Made by a program: the position numbers and the translations under genes | In this document: positions 27,817 through 36,240 of the stretch, piece by piece | How positions within the stretch are numbered: the stretch's first letter is position 1 | How the letters are laid out: the number at the start of each line of letters is the position of its first letter | Source: Arthrobacter sp. B6 | GTDB taxonomy: Bacteria; Actinomycetota; Actinomycetes; Actinomycetales; Micrococcaceae | Reading direction: 5' to 3' | Assembly: GCF_001663775.1 (NCBI RefSeq) | Contig: NZ_KV467168.1 | Span: 1,088,011 to 1,152,010, forward strand | Length of the DNA: 64,000 nt | The notes under the pieces: model-generated | Databases searched by the model: none | Told to the model about the DNA's origin: nothing | What the model saw: the letters and a program-made list of their open reading frames with translations, nothing else

Positions 27817-29262
27817 ATGGCACTGCTGGACCGACTGCCCCGCCACCTTTTCAGCCAGCGCGGCTGGGGCCTCCTCGCGGCCGGTGCTGTGGCGCTGTTG
27901 GCTGCCCAGATCATGGGCCGCCGGGATCTCCTGAGCCTCAGCGTGCTGCTGATCGTGCTTCCCCTTATCTCGCTGGCGGGAATCCGGCTGGTGAAGCCAA
28001 AATTCCAGGTCTACCGTGAGTTCAATCCTTCGCCGGTGGAGACCTCTTCCACCACAACCGTCCGGCTTGCCGTAGCGCGGACCGGACAGGGCACCGGCCG
28101 TGCCATCATGGAGGAAAGGCTGCCGCCGCGGTTCGGGGAGTCGCCTGCGTTCCACTTTCCTGCGCGGTCTGCAACCGGGGGCACCAGCCGGTATGAATAC
28201 CATCTGCGTTCCAGCCAGCGCGGGCAGTTTGTCATCGGACCGGTGACCGCAGAGTTCACGGACCCGTTTGGGTTGTCCCTGCACCGGCAGGCAATCGACG
28301 ACGGCGACACGCTCACCGTGACGCCTGCCGCCGTCGAACTCCCGGTCACCGGACTCGCGGGGGCGCGTGGCAGCGACGGCGTCACTGCCACCCGGATCCG
28401 GGCCAACCCCAGCGACGACGATGTGATGACCCGCGAATACCGGCACGGCGACCCAATGCGCCGCGTCCATTGGCCGGCGACTGCCCGGCACGGAGCCCTG
28501 ATGGTGAGGCAGGAGGAGTCGGTCACCACGCCGGAGGCCACCGTCATCCTTGATCAGCGCTATGTAGCCTTCGCCGGCGGCCCCGGAACGGGCTTTGGCG
28601 GGGCGGCAGCCATGGACGGGCACGAGATGCTCACCAGCAGCACCTTCGAGTGGGCGGTGGTGGCAGCCATCTCCATCAGCACCCACCTTGCCGAGCGGAA
28701 TTATGCGCTGCGGCTGCTCGATGCCCGGGGCGAACCGGCCTTCCTTCGTTCCCCCTCCGCGCCCGAACCGGAAACCGACGAGTACGTGGGTACTGGCGGG
28801 CTGCAGTCCATCGCCGAAAGCCTGGCGGCCATCCAGCTCTCCGGGCCGCATCACGGCCATCACAGCCCGGTCCCTGCCCGCAGGGACGTTGGTACCGGAC
28901 GCGACCACGGCTTTGCGCAGGATTCCGGTCCGGCACCCTTTGATGACGGGCTCATGGACAAGCTCTCGGCACACCGGATGCGGGGGCCGATCATTGCGAT
29001 CCTGGGCAGGTTGTCCTTGGCGGAAGCCAATGCCCTGGCCCCGGCCGCGGGTTACGGAGCGAATGCCTTCGCCATTATCGTGGCGGAGAAGCCGTCGGAG
29101 TTCCACGACCAGCTTGAAGAGCTCCGGCGCGGAGGATGGCGCGCGGTTGCGGTGTCGCCGGCGGTTCCGGTGCCCGCGGCCTGGAGCCATTTTGACCAGG
29201 GCGGAACAGCGCTGGATGCGGCGGCAGCTGACGTTCGGCGCGGCGCGGGAGTGGCACGATGA
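27817..29262 (+). CDS. DUF58 membrane-associated protein, MoxR partner
   Basis: A 481-residue protein with two hydrophobic segments near the N-terminus (about 15-55). A beta-rich region follows, and then the DUF58 signature REYRHGDPMRRVHWPATAR near residue 205. The C-terminal third resembles a vWA-like fold, which is usual for these partners of MoxR ATPases. The combination probably forms a chaperone-like complex at the membrane; a substrate is not known. Its stop overlaps the start of the next gene by four bases (ATGA), so all three genes are made together. Confidence 0.9.
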   Translation: MALLDRLPRHLFSQRGWGLLAAGAVALLAAQIMGRRDLLSLSVLLIVLPLISLAGIRLVKPKFQVYREFNPSPVETSSTTTVRLAVARTGQGTGRAIMEERLPPRFGESPAFHFPARSATGGTSRYEYHLRSSQRGQFVIGPVTAEFTDPFGLSLHRQAIDDGDTLTVTPAAVELPVTGLAGARGSDGVTATRIRANPSDDDVMTREYRHGDPMRRVHWPATARHGALMVRQEESVTTPEATVILDQRYVAFAGGPGTGFGGAAAMDGHEMLTSSTFEWAVVAAISISTHLAERNYALRLLDARGEPAFLRSPSAPEPETDEYVGTGGLQSIAESLAAIQLSGPHHGHHSPVPARRDVGTGRDHGFAQDSGPAPFDDGLMDKLSAHRMRGPIIAILGRLSLAEANALAPAAGYGANAFAIIVAEKPSEFHDQLEELRRGGWRAVAVSPAVPVPAAWSHFDQGGTALDAAAADVRRGAGVAR

Positions 29263-31739
29263 CACTCGCCCCCGAGAAACGCACCTCCCCCTCCGCGCAG
29301 CCCCTTCCCCTGCCCTCCGGCAAGGCACCCGGCAAAGCGCGTGTGGGCGCCTACCCGTGGGTGATGGCGGGCGCCCTGGGGATCTCCGTGTGTGGCGCTG
29401 CCCTGTCGTTGAACGGTGTCCTGCGGGGATGGGCGTGGTACCTGCCCGTCCTGACCACCGTTTTTGTGGTGTGCCTGACCATGGCGGCGCTCCGGGCCGT
29501 CCGGGCGCAGCCCCTCTTGGTCACCGCCGGCGGCTTCGCCTCACTCATAGCAATCCTGACGCTGACATTCTTCCGCGGCACAGGCATTGCCGGGATCATT
29601 CCGTCGGGCGACACCATGAAGGACCTGGGCAGGTTCATCCGCCGCGCCAGCGAGACAGTGCTCGCCGAAAGCGCCCCGGTTGCCCCCAACGCCGGAATCG
29701 TCATGGTTACCTGTGCTGTCCTGGGCCTGACGGTCATCCTCATCGATGCTTTGGCGTTGCCCCTTGGCATGCCGGCCACCACAGGCCTGGGCCTGTTCGC
29801 CATCCTCATCGTGCCGGCCATGGTGAAGCCGCAAAGCGTGGGCGTCTGGGGCTTCAGTGCCGCAGTGGCCGGGTACCTGCTGATCCTGGCGTGCAGCCAG
29901 TGGTTCGCGCCGGACGCGCACACACCGGCCGATACCGCGCGCAACCCTGGCCAGCTGAAGAGAGCCGCGCTCACGGGATCCGTTGCCCTGGTGGCCACCC
30001 TGATCATTCCGATGGCCATCCCGGGCTTCGACCGGGGAACTTTTCCGCAAGGATCCCGAGTGAACCCCTGGGGCACTTCCACGGGCCTGAATCCCATGAT
30101 CACGCTCGGAAACAGCCTTAGGACCCCCGCAGGAACCGGACGGATCACCTACGCCACCAACGCGGTCACGCCGTTGTACCTGCGCTCGGTCACGGTTGAC
30201 AATTTCGACGGCGACTCCTGGGGGCCGGACGACCGCGACGCATCACGCCAGCCCGTGGCCGGCCAGATCGAGACCGGCTACGAGATCCTCGCCGATGAGC
30301 AGCTCACTCAGGTGACGGCGGTGGACACGGGCGCGTTCACGAGCCCGTACCTGCCGGTGCCGTACGCCCCCGAGTCGATCCGGGGCCTGGACGGGCGCTG
30401 GTCGTGGGACCCCGCCACCCTGAGCATCAAGGGCGTGGATACCAACTCGCGGAGCCAAGAGTACACCGTAGTCTCCTCCGTGCCCCGCCTCACTGCCAGC
30501 CTACTGGACCGCTCGTCAGCAGCAGTGCGGGGCATTTCGGAGGATTTCACCCGGGTTCCGGGTAACGTGCCCGACATCGTCAGGACCACAGCCGACTCTG
30601 TCACCGGATCCGGCGGCAGCGCCTACGCCAAGGCCATGGCCATCCAGAGATACCTGCGGTCAGCCGACTTCACGTATTCCCTGCAGTCCCCGGTCCAGGG
30701 CGGCTATGACGGCAACGGCCTGTCCGTGCTCGCCGATTTCCTCGCCCAAAAGAGCGGCTACTGCATCCACTACGCCTCCGCCATGGCCGTCATGGCCAGG
30801 CTTGAGGGCATTCCGAGCAGGATCGCCGTTGGCTACGCCCCTGGGCGGCTGACAGGAGCCACGGTGACCGTGGCCGGGCAGGGAGTCTTCTCCGAGTACG
30901 AAGTGGACGCCCGCGATGCCCATGCCTGGCCGGAACTTTACTTCCAGGGGCTGGGCTGGGTGCCGTTTGAGCCCACCCCGTCCCGCGGTGTGGTCCCCGA
31001 GTATGCCACGGAAAGCTCGACATTCGGCGCGCCCGGAACCCTGGACAACAACGACGATCTTATTCCGGGGACCGATCCGTCAGCCACGCCGTTGCCCAGC
31101 GCCACGCCGCTGCCTCTTCCGGGTGGCGGACCGGGCAGCGACGCAGGGTCACAGATGCTGCCGTGGCTGCTGGGACTGGCCGGGGCGGCCGGGCTGCTCC
31201 TGCTGGTATCTTCCCCGCGGCTGGTACGGATTGGTGTCCGCGCCGGCAGGTTGCGTATCACTGATCCTCCGTCGCCGGCGGCCGTCCATATGGCGTGGTC
31301 AGAGCTCCGCGACCTCGGCACGGACTATGGCCTGCCGCCAGGACCGAGCGAGACGCCCAGGACATACTCGGCCCGGCTCCGCGGCTCGCGTCTGCTGGGT
31401 GAACCCGGTGGAATGGACGACGCCGCACACCAGGCCGTCATCTCCCTCACCGCCGACTTCGAACGCCACACGTACGGCCCACCGGCCGGCGAATCCCCGG
31501 GCAGGCAGAAGCCCGCCGCCGCCCGGATTGCCGCACTCCAGGCCGCGCTGAGGGCCAATGTCACGCGCGGGCGCCGTCTGCGCGCAGACTGGCTTCCGCC
31601 GTCGGTCCTGGCCCTCTGGGGACGGATACTGACGGCGCCATTCCGGTTCATCGGCCGGCAGGTGCGGCGGACGGTACAGGCCGCTGCACGCTCGTGGTCA
31701 CGGGCGCGCGACGGCCTGCGGCGTCCAAGCGAAGGGTAG
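29259..31739 (+). CDS. TgpA-like membrane transglutaminase (DUF3488 plus transglutaminase core)
   Basis: An 826-residue protein. Several membrane helices lie between about residues 28 and 260 (DUF3488). An extracytoplasmic transglutaminase-like domain follows with the catalytic Cys in KSGYCIHYASAMA, the His in ARDAHAWPEL and the acidic residue in PFEPTP. A further helix lies near 635-650, and the basic tail is cytoplasmic (DUF4129-like). TgpA proteins act on periplasmic or surface peptides; the true substrate is uncertain. It overlaps the DUF58 gene by four bases. The MoxR-DUF58-TgpA trio is a recognised operon type. Confidence 0.92.
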   Translation: MTLAPEKRTSPSAQPLPLPSGKAPGKARVGAYPWVMAGALGISVCGAALSLNGVLRGWAWYLPVLTTVFVVCLTMAALRAVRAQPLLVTAGGFASLIAILTLTFFRGTGIAGIIPSGDTMKDLGRFIRRASETVLAESAPVAPNAGIVMVTCAVLGLTVILIDALALPLGMPATTGLGLFAILIVPAMVKPQSVGVWGFSAAVAGYLLILACSQWFAPDAHTPADTARNPGQLKRAALTGSVALVATLIIPMAIPGFDRGTFPQGSRVNPWGTSTGLNPMITLGNSLRTPAGTGRITYATNAVTPLYLRSVTVDNFDGDSWGPDDRDASRQPVAGQIETGYEILADEQLTQVTAVDTGAFTSPYLPVPYAPESIRGLDGRWSWDPATLSIKGVDTNSRSQEYTVVSSVPRLTASLLDRSSAAVRGISEDFTRVPGNVPDIVRTTADSVTGSGGSAYAKAMAIQRYLRSADFTYSLQSPVQGGYDGNGLSVLADFLAQKSGYCIHYASAMAVMARLEGIPSRIAVGYAPGRLTGATVTVAGQGVFSEYEVDARDAHAWPELYFQGLGWVPFEPTPSRGVVPEYATESSTFGAPGTLDNNDDLIPGTDPSATPLPSATPLPLPGGGPGSDAGSQMLPWLLGLAGAAGLLLLVSSPRLVRIGVRAGRLRITDPPSPAAVHMAWSELRDLGTDYGLPPGPSETPRTYSARLRGSRLLGEPGGMDDAAHQAVISLTADFERHTYGPPAGESPGRQKPAAARIAALQAALRANVTRGRRLRADWLPPSVLALWGRILTAPFRFIGRQVRRTVQAAARSWSRARDGLRRPSEG

Positions 31740-31766
31740 TTAGCTCGCTTTTTCGCGTGACTCCGG

Positions 31767-33266
31767 TCAGCCGGCGTAGGGGTCGGCGATGCCGATGTAC
31801 TGCGTGTAGAGGTATTCCTCGATGCCTTCCAGGCCGCCTTCACGGCCCAGGCCGGACTGCTTGACGCCGCCGAAAGGTGCGGCGGCGTTGGAGATGACGC
31901 CGGCGTTCAGGCCAAGCATGCCGGTCTCGAGCCGTTCCCCCATCCGGATGCCTCGGTTCAGGTCGCGGGTGAAGACATAGGCGACGAGCCCGTACTCGGT
32001 GCTGTTGGCAAGTCGGACGGCTTCCTCTTCGGTGCCGAACGTGATGATCGGTGCCACGGGGCCGAAGATTTCCTCGGACAGGATCCGGGTTCCTTCTGTG
32101 ACGCCGGTGAGGATGGTGGGCTGGTAGAAGTAGCCCGGGCCTTCCGCGGGGGCGCCACCCAGGACGGCCCTGGCGCCGGAGGACACAGCGTCGGAGACCA
32201 GTTCGTGGACCTTGTCCCGGCTCTTGGCGTCGATCAGCGGGCCCACCTTGGAGTCCGGCTCGGTGCCGCGGGCCGTGGTCATGTCCTTCATCCTCGCGGC
32301 GAACTTCTCCGCGAACTCGTCCGCGACAGACTCGTGCACGATGAAGCGGTTGGCTGCAGTGCAGGCCTCACCCATGTTGCGCAGCTTGGCCAGCATGGCA
32401 CCGGCGACAGCGGCATCGAGGTCCGCGTCCTCGAAGACCACGAAGGGGGCGTTGCCGCCCAGCTCCATGGAGGTACGCAGGACGGTCTCAGACGCGTCGG
32501 AGAGCAGGCGGCGCCCCACTTCGGTGGAGCCGGTGAACGACAGCTTGCGGAGGCGGGAGTCCTTGATCAGCGGACCGGTGGTGGCGCCGGCCGTGGAGGT
32601 CGGGATGACATTCAGGACACCGGCGGGCAGGCCCGCTTCCTGCATGACGGCGGCAAAGAGCTGCGAGGTCAGGGGCGTGAGGTTGGCGGACTTGAGCACC
32701 ATGGTGCAGCCAGCGGCGACGGCGGGTGCGATCTTGCGGGTGGCCATCGCCAGCGGGAAGTTCCACGGCGTGATCAGCAGGCACGGACCCACCGGCTTCT
32801 TCGTTACCAGGAGCCGGGACTTGCCGTCCGGGGAAACCGAGTACCGGCCGAACGCGCGGACGGCTTCCTCGGAGAACCAGCGCAGGAACTCCGCCCCGTA
32901 GGTGACTTCACCGCGGGCTTCCGCCAGCGGCTTGCCCATTTCCATGGTCATGAGCAGGGCGAAGTCCTCTGCCCGCCCGGTGACCAGCTCAAAGGCACGG
33001 CGCAGGATCTCACCACGTTCACGCGGCGGGACCTTCGCCCAGGACTCCTGCGCCGCAGCGGCAGCGTCCAGCGCCGCTTTGCCGTCCTCGGCCCCGGCGT
33101 CGGCAATGCTCAGCAGCACCTTGCCCGTGGCGGGGTCCTCGACGTCGAACGTCTTCCCGGATGCGGCCGGCCGCCACTCACCATTGATAAGCAGGCCGGT
33201 GGGAACAGAGGCCAGCAGTTCGCTCTCGCGCTCTGCGGTAACAGCTGGCTGTGCAGTGACAGTCAC
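31767..33266 (-). CDS. gabD: NAD(P)-dependent succinate-semialdehyde dehydrogenase
   Basis: A 499-residue aldehyde dehydrogenase. The catalytic glutamate is in MELGGNAPFV and the catalytic cysteine in NMGEACTAANRF; the substrate-side motif LITPWNFPLAM is typical of the succinate-semialdehyde group. It would oxidise succinic semialdehyde to succinate in GABA or polyamine breakdown. No GABA transaminase or permease is nearby, so the exact substrate is inferred from family resemblance. The gene stands alone, convergent with tgpA, and has a 223-base leader region with a perfect 18-base dyad. Confidence 0.9.
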   Translation of the reverse strand: MTVTAQPAVTAERESELLASVPTGLLINGEWRPAASGKTFDVEDPATGKVLLSIADAGAEDGKAALDAAAAAQESWAKVPPRERGEILRRAFELVTGRAEDFALLMTMEMGKPLAEARGEVTYGAEFLRWFSEEAVRAFGRYSVSPDGKSRLLVTKKPVGPCLLITPWNFPLAMATRKIAPAVAAGCTMVLKSANLTPLTSQLFAAVMQEAGLPAGVLNVIPTSTAGATTGPLIKDSRLRKLSFTGSTEVGRRLLSDASETVLRTSMELGGNAPFVVFEDADLDAAVAGAMLAKLRNMGEACTAANRFIVHESVADEFAEKFAARMKDMTTARGTEPDSKVGPLIDAKSRDKVHELVSDAVSSGARAVLGGAPAEGPGYFYQPTILTGVTEGTRILSEEIFGPVAPIITFGTEEEAVRLANSTEYGLVAYVFTRDLNRGIRMGERLETGMLGLNAGVISNAAAPFGGVKQSGLGREGGLEGIEEYLYTQYIGIADPYAG

Positions 33267-33407
33267 GGTGACTCCCTCGTCAGTAGGGTTGTTTCCAGCC
33301 GCGCACCGGCGGCCGGAACGACCTGCCTTTGGGGCTGATTAACTGTCAGACTACTGCTGCCGCAGCCGGGGGGTCTACGCCTGGACGCACTACAGAATCA
33401 GTCGTGG

Positions 33408-33425
33408 GCTGTGCAGGTGCACAGC
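33408..33425. promoter_or_regulatory. Perfect 18-base dyad upstream of gabD
   Basis: GCTGTGCA and TGCACAGC are perfect 8-base inverted repeats around GG. The dyad lies about 140 bases upstream of the gabD start and 65 bases beyond the rsmI stop on the other side. It has the form of an operator for a dimeric regulator; which one is unknown. Confidence 0.5.
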
Positions 33426-33489
33426 AGTCCGGTGGCTGGCCGACGCTGGGTTTGCATCCGCGTTCAGGACGGCAACCCACGTGCCGGGT

Positions 33490-34395
33490 TCAGCGCGCCG
33501 CCAGGACCGCTGAATACAGCTCCCGCTTGCTGACGCGGACATCTTCAGCCACCGCGGCCACGGCTTCCTTGAGCCGGATTCCCTGCGAAACCAGCGCGTT
33601 GACTGCGGCCACGTGATCCTCCGGTGTCCCAGGGGCCTGTTCCGGCGCTCCCCCGAGCACTACCGCTATCTCACCCCGGACCTCGTTCCCTTCAGCCCAC
33701 AGCAGCAGCTCGCCCACGGTCCCGCGGATGACCTCTTCATAGGTCTTGGTCAGTTCCCGGCACACCGCAATCCTGCGTTCGGCGCCGAACCGCTCGCGCA
33801 ATGCCCTGAGCATGGCTTCCAGCCGGTGCGGAGCTTCGAAAAACACCATCGTCCGACGCTCGGCAGCAAGATCGGCCAGCCTCGACGCCCGTTCCCCCGC
33901 TTTCCGGGGAAGGAAGCCTTCAAAGCAGAACCTGTCCGTGGGCAGGCCGGAGAGAGCAAGTGCTGTCAGCACTGCGGACGGGCCGGGGGCGGCTGTGACA
34001 GTGAGCCCGGCGGCAACAGCTCCCTCGACGAGCCGGAAGCCCGGGTCTGAAACCGAAGGCATCCCCGCGTCGGTGACCATGACCATGGTTTTCCCGGCCC
34101 GGACCGCCTCAAGGAGTTCGGCAGTCTTCGCTGCCTCATTGTGCTCGTGGTAGCTGATCACGCGGCCTGACACTGTAACGCCGAGGTTCTGGACCAGGCG
34201 GTGGAGGCGCCGGGTGTCTTCGGCGGCGACGATGTCAGCGGTGGCCAGCAGTTCGACAAGCCGTGCTGAAGCATCGCCGGAGTTGCCGATCGGCGTGGCG
34301 GCCAGCACAATCCTGCCCGGTCCGGCAGCTCCGGCGTTGGGCCCGGCGGCGTCAGGCAGGCTGGAGTCGGGGAGGGTTTCGGGTTTAGGGTCCAC
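33490..34395 (-). CDS. rsmI: 16S rRNA (cytidine(1402)-2'-O)-methyltransferase
   Basis: A 301-residue tetrapyrrole-methylase-fold enzyme that methylates the ribose of C1402 in the ribosomal decoding centre. The motifs IVLAATPIGNSGDAS, VAAEDTRRLHRLV, VMVTDAGMPSVSDPG and GLTVTAAPGPSAVLTAL are diagnostic. The start is GTG, with a ~28-residue Pro/Ala-rich extension before the first motif. It is divergent from pmt, the same arrangement as Rv1003/Rv1002c in M. tuberculosis, with only 46 bases between the starts. Confidence 0.95.
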   Translation of the reverse strand: MDPKPETLPDSSLPDAAGPNAGAAGPGRIVLAATPIGNSGDASARLVELLATADIVAAEDTRRLHRLVQNLGVTVSGRVISYHEHNEAAKTAELLEAVRAGKTMVMVTDAGMPSVSDPGFRLVEGAVAAGLTVTAAPGPSAVLTALALSGLPTDRFCFEGFLPRKAGERASRLADLAAERRTMVFFEAPHRLEAMLRALRERFGAERRIAVCRELTKTYEEVIRGTVGELLLWAEGNEVRGEIAVVLGGAPEQAPGTPEDHVAAVNALVSQGIRLKEAVAAVAEDVRVSKRELYSAVLAAR

Positions 34396-34441
34396 GCCAC
34401 CAGCCTACTGCTGGCAGGCCGGACCAGCTGCAAAAGGTAGC

Positions 34442-36172
34442 ATGGGGCACGTGACCCAGACCCCCACGCGGCCCGCCGGGGCAGGCCAGTCCCGGCCAAC
34501 AGGTCAGCCCGCCGGCTCCCCGGAACGCACCGCACAGGCGCAGGCCGGCGCCGGCAGGCCCTGGATCGTCCGGCCGGCCGCGGCTTACTCCGCCGAAGAA
34601 CTCCGGAAGCGGCTGATCGGCAGCGTCCGCAGCTGGCGGGACTACCCGCCGTCGCTCCGGCTGTGGTTCTGGCTGGTTCCGCTGCTGACGGCGGTCATTG
34701 GTGGGTTCCTCCGCTTCACCCGCCTGGACAATCCGCACAGCCTGGTTTTTGACGAGACCTATTACGTCAAGGACGGCTATTCGTTCCTGGTCAGCGGCTA
34801 TGAGCGGAGCTGGCCGGACAAGGCAAACGATTCCTTCAACGCAGGGAACCCTTCCGTCCTCCTGGACACGCCCGAGTATGTGGTCCACCCTCCGGTGGGC
34901 AAGTGGATGATTGCCGGCGGAATGTGGCTTTTTGGCGCCGACAACCCCTTTGGCTGGCGCTTCGCCGCTGCCCTGACCGGTACCGTGTCCATCCTGCTGC
35001 TCGCGCTCATCGCGCAGAAGCTGTTCCGTTCCCTGCCCCTGTCGGCAGCGGCGGGGATCCTGCTGGCGGTGGACGGCCACCACCTGGTGATGTCCCGGAC
35101 ATCGCTGCTGGATATCTTCCTGATGTTCTGGATCCTGGCGGCCTTCGGGGCCCTCCTGATGGACCGTGACGACGGGCGCCTCAGGCTGGCGGCCCGGCTC
35201 GCCGGGCAAGCAGCAGCCGGGAAGGATGGCAGGCCCTCCGCCGGCCAGCTGCTGGCCGGTCCGTGGCTGGGCATCCGGTGGTGGCGGATCGTCGCCGGCG
35301 TGTGCCTGGGCCTGGCCGTGGGTACGAAGTGGTCGGGGCTGTTCTTCCTGGCCGCCTTCGGCCTGTTGTCCGTCCTGTGGGATCTCTCGGCCCGCCGCGC
35401 CGCGGGAATCCGCGGCTGGTTCAGCGGGGGCATCATCAAGGACGGGCTGCCGGCGTTCGCCAGCATGGTGCCCGTCGCGGCAGTCGTCTACGCCGCCACC
35501 TGGACTGGCTGGTTCCGCTCCGACGACGCCTACTTCCGGCGCTGGGCTGAGTCCAATCCTTCGCCCGACTGGGGCTGGCTCCCTGATTCTGTCCGGTCCC
35601 TGGCGCACTACCATCTGGAGGCTTACAAATTCCATCAGGGGCTGGCCTCCGAGCACCCCTACGAGGCGAGCGCCTGGAGCTGGCTGGTGATGGGCCGGCC
35701 CACATCCTTCTTCTACGAGTCGCCCCAACAGGGGACGCAGGGGTGTGAGGTGTCCAGCTGCGCCTCAGCCATCCTCTCGGTGGGGAATCCCCTCGTGTGG
35801 TGGGGAGCCACCATCTCGCTGGCAGTGCTTCTTTTCTGGTGGGCAGGACGCCGCGACTGGCGCGCGGGCGCCGTGCTTGCCGCGGTGGGTGCGGGCTACC
35901 TCCCATGGTTCCTGTATCCGGAGCGCACCATGTTCTACTTCTACGCCATTTCCTTTGAGCCGTTCCTGGTGCTGGCCCTGGTGTATTGCCTGGGCCTCGT
36001 CCTTGGCCGGACTACTGATCCACCGTGGCGCCGGCGCTCCGGGCTCTACCTGGTAGCACTCTTTGTGGCCGGGACGCTGCTGCTGTCCGCATTCTTCTAC
36101 CCCGTGTGGGCTGCCGAAGTCATTCCCTACCAGGAGTGGCGCTACAGGATGTGGATGCCTTCCTGGATCTAG
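34442..36172 (+). CDS. pmt: Dolichyl-phosphate-mannose (polyprenyl) protein mannosyltransferase
   Basis: A 576-residue polytopic membrane glycosyltransferase of the PMT (GT39) family. The conserved acidic motif near the first extracytoplasmic loop is visible as LVFDETYYVKDGYSF; further landmarks are HPPVGKWMIAGG and about ten hydrophobic segments. It transfers mannose from a polyprenyl-phosphate carrier to Ser/Thr of secreted proteins during Sec export. The N-terminal ~60 residues are polar and Pro/Ala rich. The ATG is preceded by AAAAGG at four bases; GTG 34451 is an alternative. Confidence 0.93.
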   Translation: MGHVTQTPTRPAGAGQSRPTGQPAGSPERTAQAQAGAGRPWIVRPAAAYSAEELRKRLIGSVRSWRDYPPSLRLWFWLVPLLTAVIGGFLRFTRLDNPHSLVFDETYYVKDGYSFLVSGYERSWPDKANDSFNAGNPSVLLDTPEYVVHPPVGKWMIAGGMWLFGADNPFGWRFAAALTGTVSILLLALIAQKLFRSLPLSAAAGILLAVDGHHLVMSRTSLLDIFLMFWILAAFGALLMDRDDGRLRLAARLAGQAAAGKDGRPSAGQLLAGPWLGIRWWRIVAGVCLGLAVGTKWSGLFFLAAFGLLSVLWDLSARRAAGIRGWFSGGIIKDGLPAFASMVPVAAVVYAATWTGWFRSDDAYFRRWAESNPSPDWGWLPDSVRSLAHYHLEAYKFHQGLASEHPYEASAWSWLVMGRPTSFFYESPQQGTQGCEVSSCASAILSVGNPLVWWGATISLAVLLFWWAGRRDWRAGAVLAAVGAGYLPWFLYPERTMFYFYAISFEPFLVLALVYCLGLVLGRTTDPPWRRRSGLYLVALFVAGTLLLSAFFYPVWAAEVIPYQEWRYRMWMPSWI

Positions 36173-36240
36173 GGCAGGATTGCAGGAGACCCTGACAATT
36201 TCTGCCTCGCCGCGCTGTGGCAGCCGAACGGAGACCGCCT

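Noticed and set aside
26593..29328. A 911-codon open frame on the minus strand across the MoxR and DUF58 genes
   Set aside because: The overlapping plus-strand genes have full family motifs and ribosome sites. The minus frame has none and low-complexity Arg/Gly content.
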